A DNA stretch of 64,000 nucleotides from Fibrobacter sp. UBA4309 (GCF_002395745.1 NZ_DGUN01000075.1:21411-85410); one strand, 5' to 3'; positions 50,183-59,844 are shown, numbered from the stretch's first letter. Notes: generated from the sequence alone by a model not told the origin. Made by a program: numbers and translations.

Positions 50183-53100
50183 CTACTTCTTTATGCAACG
50201 GACATAGAGCCCGTAAGTCTTACGATAATAGATGTCATAGAAATTGCGACGAGATTCCATATCGATAATATATGCCGAAGCCAATCCTGTTTCTTCATTC
50301 ATGTAAGAGTATTCAAGCGCAGTCCAATACACTTCCGCATCCGGATACATGTCGACATCAGGGTCTATGCCGTTCCTATAGAAGTACAGGACATAACCAC
50401 CCTGCTTGTTATTGAACCCGAACAAATCATTTGTCGACAGCAAGAAAGGAGCCTCGGGATGATACCTTCCGGAATAAGTGGTATCCAATCTAGGCATTCT
50501 CTGCATGATATATTCGGCAAGGGTTTTCCAGTCGCTCGGTACCGGCAGACGCCAACCTGTCGGGCATATCCCTTGCTGAATGGAATCCTTGTTCAAGACA
50601 ATGGCTGAATCGGCTTTAGCCGAGAGTCCCATTGCCGAATGCCACCGGTAAAGACGCCCATACGTACTACATTTGGATTCTTCCTTGTTCGGGCACCAAG
50701 TTTGATCGGAGCCCAAATTATACCGGAGGTTTTCCGCCATCCAGGTCTGCGTACCGATAGTCGTCTGCTTGTAGACCTGACCATCACGGGAATCCGTAAA
50801 TGTCGTCGTCTTGCCATGCCACAAACCGTCTGACGAACATACTACTTCCAAGTAGTCATTCTTGTATGTTTCATTGAGTCGTGCCGACGTGCATTTTCCC
50901 AACGCATTCTTGATTTCATTATAACGGAAAATCTTGGCAATGGAATCCGAAGCAATCACCCATTTCTTTTCCGATGTAAAAATATCCGCATTCATTTCAG
51001 CCTGAGTAAACGAAGTATCATCAAACACATCGATTGAAACACATGCATAGACGGTATCGTCAAATGCCATCATCTTACCCACCAAGGCCCTATTGCAGAA
51101 ACCTCCTGCACTGTCGGCCGCAGTCATCCTATGCCATTCGTTTTTATTGCCGACCTGCGATGAATCGCAAATATATTCAACGCCGTTGAATACCGTATCC
51201 TTGACAACCGCCGAATTCTTACGGCATGTTCCAATAAAATATTCTAGCGTCGCCCTGTTCCAGAGTCCTCTGTTACAATAGTAGTAATCCCCATTGGGAG
51301 CCTGTTTCGTAATCCTCTCGGTATTATTGGAAGGACAAACGCCGAAATCATATTCCCACGATTTCAACTGCACCCACAAGTAGTCTGTACCCCCGAATTT
51401 ACAGGCATAATGGTTTGTATCGAGAGTTACAATTTCGTCCAGGCGGCTTTCCTTGCAGATCCCTGTCTTAAGCTCGAACGACAACAAAGTCGTCCAACCG
51501 GACACCATGCATTTATACGTCGTATTTAAAACTTTTAACGTATCATATCTATTATCGTCGTTACAGGGTACGGAATTCATGTAAGTCGACGTACTCGTGT
51601 ACTTCCATTTAAGGCTATCGCACTTGTAGATTTCCTTTTTTGTCGTATCGAACGCGTAAGTTCCCTGTTTGTCATACGTACAAAGACCTATTCTCTTTTC
51701 CAAATCGGAGAACGTGGTCCAGCTGTTCGTCGTACGGCAGGCGTATTCAGACGCATTGAATGTCACGACTTTCCCGTACTTGGTGCTGTCACAAGCTCCA
51801 GCGACATCCGTAATCGTCGCCTTGCTCCATCCGGACGATTTACAGACATACGTTTCTTTCTTGCTTGTCGTAGCGACTTTCGAAAGAACAGAATCGACGC
51901 AGAAACCGAGTTCCGTTGACGGATAAGTCATCAACGTCCATTTGGTGGAATCACAATAATACTTGTCGCCCTTGTCTGTCAATGCCATCTTTGTCCGGAC
52001 AGAATCGACACAGAGTCCGATTTCGGTTTCCGGATATTTGAGCAACTTCCATCCGGTCGAATCGCAATAATACTTGTCGCCCTTGTCTGTCAATGCCATC
52101 TTTGTCCGGACAGAATCGACACAGAGCCCGATTTCGGTTTCCGGATATTTGAGCAAGGTCCATCCGGTGGAATCGCAATAGAATTTATCGCCCTTGTCCG
52201 TCAGGTCAATTCTTGAATAGTTGGACTTCCTGCAAAGTCCAAGCTCCGACGAGGGATAAGTCAGCGTCTTCCATCCGGAATCCGTACAGAAATACTTGGC
52301 CCCGTTGAATTCAACAATGCGGTCCAGGCAAGACGAATCACATTTTTCCCCGACATCCTCGAGTGAGGCCATCTGCCATTGGCTGTTGCGACACACATAC
52401 ATCGAATCGCCCATGGCATGCAGCGCTGTCGTGTCGACGACGTTCTGGCATTTTCTCCTGTCGCTGCTATACCTGATGGTCCAGCCGGAATAGTTGCAGG
52501 TATAGCCCGAATCGAGGCTCGTCACGTAAAAGTCGCTCGGCACGTTGAGCAATGTGGAATCGCACTCGGGCAAGTCGCTCTTCTTGTGGACGATATGCGT
52601 AAAGGCAATACAGCGTACCGAGTAGAAATTGTAATCCGCACTGTTCTTGAACAGGCTTGTTTCCTTGCCGTAAATGGCGAATACGCTTCCGTCCTTGACC
52701 TGGTAGTATCCTTCGGAATCCAGACCGCTACATTCCAGGGAATCAAACTTTTTACAGGTTCCGCCGTACTGCAGTCCCAAAGAAAAAGAATTCTTGCCTT
52801 CTTTCCATTCTGTACGCGTCGGCAAGCGGAACTTGCCGGGACAGGCGGCATCGGCCCCGCTTACGTAGAGCCGTCCGTAAGCATCGCAATTTTTCGAATC
52901 GGAATCGTAGCAGGTACTGAACAGACCGTATGTGGAGTTGCTCATGTTGCGGGTCATCCAGATGTAGGGCCCCTGACGGAGCGTCCCGTACGCCTGCTTG
53001 TCGCGGGAATCGACATATGTCCCGTTACTGTCCGCAGCGGAAGGCTTGATCTTTTCTACCGAGCTCAGCCGATCGTACGACGAACTGCTGGACTTGCCAC

Positions 53101-53278
53101 CAGAAGAATTCCCGTCGGAATCACCGTCGTTTCCCGAAGACCTGCCGGGAACACCATCTTCGATGACCGTATCGTCGCTCCCGTAGAAAGACGACGAATC
53201 ATCGGAACCACATGCACCCAGAACACTGAATGCAACCCCCAAAGCCATGACGAACAGAAGGGAAAAATAGCGTTTCAT
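50183..53278 (-). CDS. Giant FISUMP lipoprotein with a tandem Cys/Trp repeat array
   Basis: 1031 residues from the ATG at 53278 (AAAGGGGGG before it). Lipobox VLGAC at C23, then a Ser/Gly linker. An N-terminal FISUMP-like module (GPYIWMTRNMSNSTYGLFS, CPGKFRLPTRTEW, YNFYSVRCI) and a complete C-terminal one (TIGTQTWMAENLRYNLGSDQ, GICPTGWRLPVPSDWKTL, YGLYVRCIKK) flank about 15 units of 35-50 residues built on G-x-C...(Y/F)xC-x-(S/T)xxW. FISUMP is a paralogous domain named from Fibrobacter succinogenes. The protein is presumably cell-surface anchored; its ligand is unknown. Two central repeats are almost identical at DNA level. Confidence 0.9.
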   Translation of the reverse strand: MKRYFSLLFVMALGVAFSVLGACGSDDSSSFYGSDDTVIEDGVPGRSSGNDGDSDGNSSGGKSSSSSYDRLSSVEKIKPSAADSNGTYVDSRDKQAYGTLRQGPYIWMTRNMSNSTYGLFSTCYDSDSKNCDAYGRLYVSGADAACPGKFRLPTRTEWKEGKNSFSLGLQYGGTCKKFDSLECSGLDSEGYYQVKDGSVFAIYGKETSLFKNSADYNFYSVRCIAFTHIVHKKSDLPECDSTLLNVPSDFYVTSLDSGYTCNYSGWTIRYSSDRRKCQNVVDTTALHAMGDSMYVCRNSQWQMASLEDVGEKCDSSCLDRIVEFNGAKYFCTDSGWKTLTYPSSELGLCRKSNYSRIDLTDKGDKFYCDSTGWTLLKYPETEIGLCVDSVRTKMALTDKGDKYYCDSTGWKLLKYPETEIGLCVDSVRTKMALTDKGDKYYCDSTKWTLMTYPSTELGFCVDSVLSKVATTSKKETYVCKSSGWSKATITDVAGACDSTKYGKVVTFNASEYACRTTNSWTTFSDLEKRIGLCTYDKQGTYAFDTTKKEIYKCDSLKWKYTSTSTYMNSVPCNDDNRYDTLKVLNTTYKCMVSGWTTLLSFELKTGICKESRLDEIVTLDTNHYACKFGGTDYLWVQLKSWEYDFGVCPSNNTERITKQAPNGDYYYCNRGLWNRATLEYFIGTCRKNSAVVKDTVFNGVEYICDSSQVGNKNEWHRMTAADSAGGFCNRALVGKMMAFDDTVYACVSIDVFDDTSFTQAEMNADIFTSEKKWVIASDSIAKIFRYNEIKNALGKCTSARLNETYKNDYLEVVCSSDGLWHGKTTTFTDSRDGQVYKQTTIGTQTWMAENLRYNLGSDQTWCPNKEESKCSTYGRLYRWHSAMGLSAKADSAIVLNKDSIQQGICPTGWRLPVPSDWKTLAEYIMQRMPRLDTTYSGRYHPEAPFLLSTNDLFGFNNKQGGYVLYFYRNGIDPDVDMYPDAEVYWTALEYSYMNEETGLASAYIIDMESRRNFYDIYYRKTYGLYVRCIKK
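51950..52190. repeat. 111-base tandem repeat inside the FISUMP gene
   Basis: Two copies with a 111-base period (for example ACTTGTCGCCCTTGTCTGTC at 51961 and 52072) differ at few positions and a third, more diverged copy follows. The unit encodes 37 residues (DKGDKYYCDSTGW and EIGLCVDSVRTKMALT), pointing to recent duplication or gene conversion. Confidence 0.85.
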
Positions 53279-53316
53279 ACAGCGCCCCCCTTTAACGAGC
53301 AATCTTTAAAGAAAAA

Positions 53317-54660
53317 CTAGTAAACAATACTGAAGCGGAGCGGCTTTTCGCCCGACACCTGCAGCACATATACGCCTTTTTCAAGAGAACTCAAATCGAC
53401 AACTTCTTCCGGGGACACATTTCCGCTGAATACGGCGCGTCCACGCAGGTCCACCACCCTGTAACGCAGGGTCTTGGAGCCAGAAACGGTGAAATTCATG
53501 TTCTTTTCGCCCATGCGGACAAGCGACGGACGCGAGGCGACAACCGTCTTTATGCCCGTGGTAGACTGGGTCATGGAATAGAGGAAATTGAAAACCTTTT
53601 CCTGGACCTTGGCCGTATAGGCGTCTTCATCATAAAATTCGTGGCCGACACCCTCGACAAAATACGTCTCGTGGGAAATTCCCTTCTTGGTCAAGACGGA
53701 ATCGATGACGTAGCTCCCGAAAAGCGTCGGAGCATGGAGATCGAGCGTATACGAGGCTGCCGTTGCGGCCATCGTCGAAGGAATGATATTCTCGAGCGTC
53801 CCCGCGACATCGCTCAAGGGGCGGCCAGCCTTGAAATAGACCGTTTCGTCGGCAGTACCGTGAATCAGGAGCACCGGAACCGGAGAGCTGCCGATAAGGG
53901 ACGGGTCATGTACGGCACCCCAGAGAGCGGCAACGCCGTTCGCCGTAGAGTACGAAGCCTGTTCACCGTAATCGTCGAGACCGCCCAGGTTCGGGGTGCT
54001 CTTGTGGATGTATTCCGGGAAATCGCGGTACATGGGCGCATAGACGTTTTCAAGACTCAGAATAGCGCCGGCGCTGTTGCCGACGAGATAAATCCTGTTC
54101 GGGTCGATTCCCAGGGAAGACGCGTTGGCGCGCATATAGCGGACTGCAGCGCGGATATCCTGCACGCCGCGGTAGACCGCACGGGCAAAGTCCACGCTGT
54201 CGATATGAAGCTGGTAATTCTTTTCGGTAAGCGAAACACCCAGACGGTATTCCACCGAGGCCGTCACGTAACCGCGGGCGGCCAGCGAGTCGCAGTAGTT
54301 CACGGTATGCTGGGCGTAGTCGTTCCTGGCGCCGGCCACCATGGCACCGCCGTGGGCAACAATCACTGCCGGTCGATTCTTTTCGGTATCGCCCTTCGGG
54401 GTGTAGAGATCCAGTAGCAGGTCCTTGTTCGTGGTCGTCTTTTCATCCGTGTAGAAATAGGCGACAGTCGCATCATCCGAAATCAACTTGTAAATGAGCA
54501 ATCCTTCGGTAATCTTGTGGTAAGAGCTCAAATGCGGGACATTTTTCGCATACGCCACGTCCTTTTTAACGGATACCGGGAAGAGTCTATCTTTGTATCG
54601 CTCGGTAGCCATGGCGAAGGTCACCGAAAGCATCAAGAGGATAAGAGCAAAGTTCTTCAA
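53317..54660 (-). CDS. Secreted alpha/beta-hydrolase esterase with possible type IX sorting tail
   Basis: 447 residues. The start is probably TTG at 54660: AAAAAGGA lies 7 bases before it and it opens a signal peptide (KNFALILLMLSVTFAMA). VIVAHGGAMVAGARNDYAQ is the oxyanion-hole region, LVGNSAGAIL holds the nucleophile Ser, and VEGVGHEFYDEDAY holds the His. It resembles carboxylesterases/acetyl-xylan esterases. The last 80 residues (MNFTVSGSKTLRYRVVDLRG ... LSSLEKGVYVLQVSGEK) look like a C-terminal T9SS-type sorting domain, known in this phylum. An enzyme acting on plant polysaccharide esters is plausible. Confidence 0.82.
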   Translation of the reverse strand: MKNFALILLMLSVTFAMATERYKDRLFPVSVKKDVAYAKNVPHLSSYHKITEGLLIYKLISDDATVAYFYTDEKTTTNKDLLLDLYTPKGDTEKNRPAVIVAHGGAMVAGARNDYAQHTVNYCDSLAARGYVTASVEYRLGVSLTEKNYQLHIDSVDFARAVYRGVQDIRAAVRYMRANASSLGIDPNRIYLVGNSAGAILSLENVYAPMYRDFPEYIHKSTPNLGGLDDYGEQASYSTANGVAALWGAVHDPSLIGSSPVPVLLIHGTADETVYFKAGRPLSDVAGTLENIIPSTMAATAASYTLDLHAPTLFGSYVIDSVLTKKGISHETYFVEGVGHEFYDEDAYTAKVQEKVFNFLYSMTQSTTGIKTVVASRPSLVRMGEKNMNFTVSGSKTLRYRVVDLRGRAVFSGNVSPEEVVDLSSLEKGVYVLQVSGEKPLRFSIVY

Positions 54661-54692
54661 AATCAATTCCTTTTTTGGTGTGAATGGTTGGC

Positions 54693-54700
54693 CAAATATA
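54693..54700 (-). promoter_or_regulatory. TAnnTTTG promoter box of the esterase gene
   Basis: TATATTTG lies 32 bases before the TTG start, leaving room for the AAAAAGGA ribosome site. Confidence 0.5.
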
Positions 54701-54709
54701 ACATTTTTC

Positions 54710-54717
54710 TAAATTAG
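54710..54717 (+). promoter_or_regulatory. TAnnTT-type promoter box before the agmatine deiminase gene
   Basis: TAAATTAG with six bases to the ATG at 54724. It faces the divergent esterase box only 10 bases away. Confidence 0.35.
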
Positions 54718-54723
54718 GCATGT

Positions 54724-55749
54724 ATGAGCACAACTCCTATCATGTACCCGGCAGAATGGGAAAACCAGGCGGCCACCTGGCTCGCCTTCCCGCACAACAA
54801 ACAGAACTGGTACGGCGAACGCGGCGAAAAAATCCGCTGGTTCTACGTGAACCTTATCCGCACCATCAGCGAGTTCCAGCCCGTGAACGTCCTTGTGCCG
54901 AACAAGAAATTCCTCACCTACGAAGAAAAGTGCGCCATGGCCGATCGCCCCTTCCCCGCATCGTTCTTCAATATCCGTACCGACGATATCTGGATTCGCG
55001 ACTACGGTCCGTTCTTCTTGAAAAAAGGCAAAAAGACCGTCATCGCCCAGACCGAATTCAACGCCTGGGGCGCCAAGTTCCCGCCATGGAAAAACGACAA
55101 CGCCATCCCGGCACGCATCGCCGATATTTTTGAATACAAGCTTGTCAAGAGCGTCCCCTACATTTTCGAGGGTGGCGCCATCGAAGTCAACGGGGACGGT
55201 CTCGGCATGACCACGCTCGACTGCCTCGTAGGCAGTCACCGCAACGAGCCCAAGGACCTGAGCAAGGTCATCAAGGCTCTTTGCGAGGCCTTTGGCCTCA
55301 AATCCCTGCTGGTGCTCCCCGCCGGACTCCACGGCGACCACACCGATGGTCATATAGACAACGTCGCTCGTTTTGTGGCCAAAGACCGCGTGGTCATGTG
55401 CTGGGACGAAAGCGGACGCGGCAAGAACGCCGAAAACCTCGCCAAATGCAGGTTCCTTATCGAGACATTCCTGCGCGCCCATTACGGCAAGAAAGCCACC
55501 GTTGACACGTTGCCCCTGCCGCCGCAGCGCAAGCTTCCCGACGGGCAGATTCTCCCGGCCAGCTACATGAACTACATCTACGTGAACGGCGGGCTCATCT
55601 TCCCGAAATACAAGAGTCCAAACGACAAGGTCGCACAGAAATACTTCGAAAAAATCTACCCGAAGCGCAAGGTCATCGGCATCGACTGCCGCACCGTCAT
55701 CGAAGAAGGCGGCAGCCTGCACTGCATGAGCAAGCACGAGTCGCTCTAG
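54724..55749 (+). CDS. aguA: Agmatine deiminase (peptidyl-arginine deiminase family)
   Basis: 341 residues. It hydrolyses agmatine to N-carbamoylputrescine in polyamine synthesis. The catalytic set is visible: IRTDDIWIRDYGPFF, YIFEGGAIEVNGDG, AGLHGDHTDGHIDNVARF (His/Asp) and VIEEGGSLHCMSKHE with the nucleophile C334. MYPAEWENQAATWLAFPHN is the usual N-terminus. No N-carbamoylputrescine amidase or arginine decarboxylase gene is adjacent. Ends 3 bases before the convergent RNase H gene. Confidence 0.95.
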   Translation: MSTTPIMYPAEWENQAATWLAFPHNKQNWYGERGEKIRWFYVNLIRTISEFQPVNVLVPNKKFLTYEEKCAMADRPFPASFFNIRTDDIWIRDYGPFFLKKGKKTVIAQTEFNAWGAKFPPWKNDNAIPARIADIFEYKLVKSVPYIFEGGAIEVNGDGLGMTTLDCLVGSHRNEPKDLSKVIKALCEAFGLKSLLVLPAGLHGDHTDGHIDNVARFVAKDRVVMCWDESGRGKNAENLAKCRFLIETFLRAHYGKKATVDTLPLPPQRKLPDGQILPASYMNYIYVNGGLIFPKYKSPNDKVAQKYFEKIYPKRKVIGIDCRTVIEEGGSLHCMSKHESL

Positions 55750-55752
55750 CGG

Positions 55753-56355
55753 CTAGTCTTTTTTGGATTTTTCTTCCGAGCGCGCCTTCTCGATGGCGCC
55801 CTTCGCGAGTTCGTCGGCAAGCTCGTTCCACTTGACTCCGGTATGCGCGGCGACTTTTTCGAACGTCACCCGCTTGAGGTACGGCTGGCAAGCGCGTACG
55901 TACTGCTGCGCGATGCTGCTCTTGGCCTTCCATTCACCGCGAGCCCAGCGGGCAATGCCCTCGTAGTCGTGGCAGATGGTACCGGTGCTGTCGTTCGCCT
56001 CTAGCCACTTCATCGCCTGGAAACTCGCCATCACCTCGCCGTCGATATTGCGGCTTTCGGCATCGAATGCGGTCACGCCGTAGCCACGGGCCAGTTCCTT
56101 GTCGTTCTCGGTCACCACGAAGGACCAGCCCGCCTTGGGGTATTGCGGAGTAAAGGAACCGTCAACATAAATGCGTATGCCGGGATTGACGAAGGGTTCG
56201 ACTCCATTCAGCCAATTTTCGGCCTCTTCGCGCGTTCCGAATGACTTGTAGAGCACTCCCTTGACACCGCGAACCTTTTCGTCGCATTCTGGCCAGCTCG
56301 TCACAACACAATTCCCGTTCGGACCCTTAATCGCATAAAATTTCGTCTTCGGCAT
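55753..56355 (-). CDS. rnhA: Ribonuclease HI with viroplasmin-like N-terminal domain
   Basis: 200 residues from the ATG at 56355. Residues 5-50 (KFYAIKGPNGNCVVTSW ... GVLYKSFGTREEAENWL) form a hybrid-binding domain of the caulimovirus/RNase H1 type. The RNase H core has D65 (YVDGSF), E107 (IDGEVMASFQAM), D130 (CHDYEGIARW) and D181 (WNELADELAKG) as metal ligands plus H171. It removes RNA from RNA-DNA hybrids. The layout resembles eukaryotic RNase H1 and some Bacillota and Bacteroidota enzymes. Confidence 0.93.
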   Translation of the reverse strand: MPKTKFYAIKGPNGNCVVTSWPECDEKVRGVKGVLYKSFGTREEAENWLNGVEPFVNPGIRIYVDGSFTPQYPKAGWSFVVTENDKELARGYGVTAFDAESRNIDGEVMASFQAMKWLEANDSTGTICHDYEGIARWARGEWKAKSSIAQQYVRACQPYLKRVTFEKVAAHTGVKWNELADELAKGAIEKARSEEKSKKD

Positions 56356-56361
56356 AGGCCA

Positions 56362-56369
56362 CAAATTTA
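56362..56369 (-). promoter_or_regulatory. TAnnTTTG promoter box directly before rnhA
   Basis: TAAATTTG-TGGCCT-ATG: six bases between box and start codon. Confidence 0.5.
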
Positions 56370-56402
56370 TATATTTTTAGATAAAATGTACCCGGAGTTA
56401 AA

Positions 56403-56948
56403 TTGAAACCGTCACCGTATTTTGCCGACCAGTTCAAGTACTTTTTCAAGCGTTTCGCCAGCCATCAAAAGCTGACCCGCTGGTTCCTGGACCAAGCGGG
56501 AGAATACTCCGGCGTATTCAATTTTCCGGCAGTGCTCAAAGACCATCCAAGGACCATGGTCTTCCTCCCCCGCGATGTCGAGAACGCCTCCACGTTCATG
56601 CACTCCATGCCGCAGGCCTGGTTTCAGGACGTCCTTATCTGCGCCCACGAAAGCCTGCATACGCTTATTTCGGCCAAGAGAGCCCGTGCCGTGTACTACA
56701 GCGACTCGGAATGCCGCTTCGGGGAACCCGTATTCAACGAAATGGAACAGAAAATTCTCGAATTCGCACCGACAGTTTGCATCTACCTGGACGAGCCCTT
56801 CTTGCCCAGGCTCTATCTCGCCAAGAAATGCGGCGCATCTTGCCGTATCGGCTTCAACTGCGAAACTGAATTTCCGTTCCTCAACCTGAGCCTCCGCCCC
56901 GAGAATTCTTCTCCCGCCAAGCTCATCATGCAATATTACGGATTCTAG
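56403..56948 (+). CDS. Uncharacterised 181-residue protein
   Basis: Starts at TTG 56403 with GGAG five bases before it. It is a soluble alpha/beta protein; VFLPRDVENASTFMHSMP, YLDEPFLPRLYLAKKCGASCRIGFNCETEFPFLNLSLRP are notable, and the C-terminal part recalls the donor side of glycosyltransferase-9/LPS heptosyltransferase folds, but the match is weak and no catalytic residues are clear. It precedes the PHP gene by 2 bases, probably co-transcribed. Confidence 0.65.
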   Translation: MKPSPYFADQFKYFFKRFASHQKLTRWFLDQAGEYSGVFNFPAVLKDHPRTMVFLPRDVENASTFMHSMPQAWFQDVLICAHESLHTLISAKRARAVYYSDSECRFGEPVFNEMEQKILEFAPTVCIYLDEPFLPRLYLAKKCGASCRIGFNCETEFPFLNLSLRPENSSPAKLIMQYYGF

Positions 56949-56950
56949 CA

Positions 56951-57820
56951 GTGTACAAGGGTTCCACCATAATTACCCAGAGTGGCGGCTACGCAGACCT
57001 GCACATGCACACCCGCCTCTCCGACGGTACGCTATCCGTAGAGGAACTCCTCACGCTATGCAAGCGCAAGGGGCTGCGCTGCATATCCATTACCGACCAC
57101 GACAACCTGGACAGTTTCAAGATTGCCGAACAGCCTGCCAAGGATATCGGACTCGAAATCATTCCCGGCATCGAAATTTCGGCCGTATGGCAGGGCAAGG
57201 ACATCCATATTCTCGGGTATTTCTGCGATCCGACCAACCTCGCCCTCAACATGGAGCTCGAGGACTTCGCCAAGCAGAGAATCGCCCGAGTCAAGGCGAT
57301 TATCAAGAAACTGAACAATCTCGGCATTGACATTACCTACGAAAAAGTCCATTCCTACTGCAAGGGAAAGGTTATCGGGCGTCCGCACATCGCGATGACG
57401 CTCGTGGACGAGGAATACATCGGCAACTTCGCCGAGGCCTTTACCAAGTACCTCGGTGACGGCTGCATCGCCTTTGTCGAGAAGAAAGGCCTCAACCCCC
57501 AGCAGACCATCCGCCTTATAGAGAACGCCGGCGGCATCGCCGTACTCGCCCATCCCTACAAGTCCGGGCTCAGCGACGAGTTCATCGAAAGCATGGTGGA
57601 ATGGGGCATCCAGGGAATGGAAGTCTACAGCCCGGCGCAGAAAGGCGCTATCGGCAGAAAATACAAGGACATGGCCCAGCGTTTTGGCCTGGTCGGCACC
57701 GGCGGTTCGGATTTCCATACCGAAGGCAGCGCCTACACGCCCAACTGCATGAAAATGCCCTACACAGTCGTCCAGGCACTCAGGGAACGCCGCGAAAAGT
57801 CTCGCGCCGAATGGTTCTAG
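56951..57820 (+). CDS. PHP-domain phosphoesterase (RNase AM/YciV-like)
   Basis: 289 residues, starting at GTG 56951 directly after the previous stop. Metal motifs: YADLHMHTRLSDGTLS (HxH), SITDHDNLDSF, IPGIEISAVWQGKDIHILGY, VIGRPHIAM, AVLAHPYK and GTGGSDFH form the trinuclear PHP site. Homologues include RNase AM (YciV), which processes RNA 5' ends, and other 3',5'-nucleotide phosphatases. Substrate cannot be fixed from sequence. Confidence 0.88.
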   Translation: MYKGSTIITQSGGYADLHMHTRLSDGTLSVEELLTLCKRKGLRCISITDHDNLDSFKIAEQPAKDIGLEIIPGIEISAVWQGKDIHILGYFCDPTNLALNMELEDFAKQRIARVKAIIKKLNNLGIDITYEKVHSYCKGKVIGRPHIAMTLVDEEYIGNFAEAFTKYLGDGCIAFVEKKGLNPQQTIRLIENAGGIAVLAHPYKSGLSDEFIESMVEWGIQGMEVYSPAQKGAIGRKYKDMAQRFGLVGTGGSDFHTEGSAYTPNCMKMPYTVVQALRERREKSRAEWF

Positions 57821-57822
57821 GC

Positions 57823-59844
57823 ATGATTATCCGCAGTCTAAAAGCCATCGCCCTCGCCGCCGTCATGCTGGCCGTAGCAGCACAGGCCCAGCCGGCCATG
57901 CCGCCGCAATACAAGATTCCCAGCGCACAGGACAGCGCCTGGGACGCCCCCTCGGGAATCGACCCCGCCGTCCGAGAAAACGATGCCGGCCGCTGGGCGC
58001 TCCCGCACCGCGAGCTCATGCAGCGCACCTACGACGTCTCGGGACAGAAATCGGAATGGGTGCTCGGCACCTCCATCCTCGGCAACCCCGACCTCGACCC
58101 GTTCGCCATGGGCATCGGCAGCGTCTCGCGCCGCTACCCGAGCATGCTTTCGGGCCTCTATACCACGCGTCTCGGCTACGACGCCACCCGGCTGAACCTG
58201 AACGGCGACAACGGCATCCTCTTCGAAGAACGCCACGGCATCCCGCTCGACACTCCCATCACCGACCTGGACTGGGAACGTTCCACATTCGACGGCAACG
58301 CGCTCAGGCTCGACTTCCGCAGGCTCGTCACCGACTCCGTGATGCTCGATTTCGGCGTGCAGAGTCGTTCCAACAAGGAGAGCAAGGATTACCAGTACCA
58401 GAACGTGACGCATTCGCCGTATTTCGCCCTGGGCCGCGACTCTTCGAGCATCCCGTTCGCGGGCAGGAACATCGCCGTGAACTCCATGCATATCCAGCCC
58501 ATGCTCACGTGGCGATTCGGGCTCGGCAAGGCTTTCGCCAAGATCAATTTCCTGAGCCTTGAAAACGCGGACAACACGAACCACAAGGTCATTCTGGATT
58601 CCATCGACTACTCCAAGCGCACCTTCCAGAGATCGCCCTACTCCATCGACGTCGAGGCCGTCACCTACGGTGCGGGAATCGAGCTGTACCCCGTCAAGAA
58701 GTTCACCATCGGGACAAGCATCCATTACGGTACGCACGACATCGAGCTGGATTCTGTCGGCGGCATCATCCGCGGTACCGAAACCCACACCGATACGCTC
58801 GGGACGGAATATATCGACACGCTCTATTACGACACCACGCACGTCTACAGCTACGAGACGGTTCTCGGCGACGGATTCGTAAGCTATGCGACACTGTTCA
58901 ACCCGACTTTCCGCCTCGAATACGAATTCCTGAATACAGACTACACGCTAAACTACGGGAAAAAGGACGAAAAGACCAAGAAATACCTGCAAGACCGTGA
59001 AGTCGGATACCTGCAGCTGGCCGACACGCTCGGCATCGTCCTTTTCCGCACCCAAATGGGCATGCAGAGAAACAGCTCCGTCCTGGACGAGCAGGAATAC
59101 GCTCCCGCCTATTCCGCCGACCTCACCCTGCTCCTGCCGTTCCACCTGCGTCTCAACGGTACCTACCGCCACGACAGCAAGTTCCCCGACGTCTACCAGC
59201 AGAAATTCACCGAGACCGGGCGACTTTCTTTCCCGAACAAGGATCTCAAGACAGAAGTCCGCGACCGCACTACGGCCAATATCGGATGGTTCTCGCGCGA
59301 AGTCTACTACGGGCTCGGCATCCGCAAAGAAGAAGTCGACGACCTGATCAAACAGCGCTGGGTCAAGGGACACGGCATGGAAACGCTCGAAAGCGCATAC
59401 CAGTGGACCAACATCAGCAACGTCGAAACGCTGGACTGGCTTTTCCAGCTGGGATTCCGCCTAGGCAACTGGAAATTCTACCTCGAACGCGGCGAAAGAC
59501 TCGACCGTAGCCCCGGACTTCTCGACACACCGGAACTCTACTACAAGGGCAGCATCCACTGGCAGAACCGCTTCGTGAAGGACCGCCTGGGCGTAAGCGT
59601 CCGCGTAGACTGGCAGTGGTTCGACGACCGCTACGACTGCACCATCAACGAAGAAGGGCTCCCGGAACTGGAGCACCTGAAGCATTACCTCGCTATGGAT
59701 TTCGAAGCGAGAATGCAGATTCTTTCCTTCGAACTCTATCACCGCATCGAGAACTTCAACCACAGCATCTTCATGCCGGCATCCGGCTACACCCCCGAAG
59801 GCCTGCGGTTCTCCTACGGAATCGTATGGACGTTCAGGAACTGA
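57823..59844 (+). CDS. Large outer-membrane beta-barrel protein, unknown family
   Basis: 673 residues from the ATG at 57823, two bases after the PHP stop; a longer reading upstream would overlap that gene in another frame. A signal peptide (AIALAAVMLAVAAQAQ) is followed by extended alternating strands with aromatic ends throughout and a final strand GLRFSYGIVWTFRN, typical of a barrel. There is no TonB plug domain that I can see. Function unknown; similar length to putative porins in this phylum. Confidence 0.78.
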   Translation: MIIRSLKAIALAAVMLAVAAQAQPAMPPQYKIPSAQDSAWDAPSGIDPAVRENDAGRWALPHRELMQRTYDVSGQKSEWVLGTSILGNPDLDPFAMGIGSVSRRYPSMLSGLYTTRLGYDATRLNLNGDNGILFEERHGIPLDTPITDLDWERSTFDGNALRLDFRRLVTDSVMLDFGVQSRSNKESKDYQYQNVTHSPYFALGRDSSSIPFAGRNIAVNSMHIQPMLTWRFGLGKAFAKINFLSLENADNTNHKVILDSIDYSKRTFQRSPYSIDVEAVTYGAGIELYPVKKFTIGTSIHYGTHDIELDSVGGIIRGTETHTDTLGTEYIDTLYYDTTHVYSYETVLGDGFVSYATLFNPTFRLEYEFLNTDYTLNYGKKDEKTKKYLQDREVGYLQLADTLGIVLFRTQMGMQRNSSVLDEQEYAPAYSADLTLLLPFHLRLNGTYRHDSKFPDVYQQKFTETGRLSFPNKDLKTEVRDRTTANIGWFSREVYYGLGIRKEEVDDLIKQRWVKGHGMETLESAYQWTNISNVETLDWLFQLGFRLGNWKFYLERGERLDRSPGLLDTPELYYKGSIHWQNRFVKDRLGVSVRVDWQWFDDRYDCTINEEGLPELEHLKHYLAMDFEARMQILSFELYHRIENFNHSIFMPASGYTPEGLRFSYGIVWTFRN

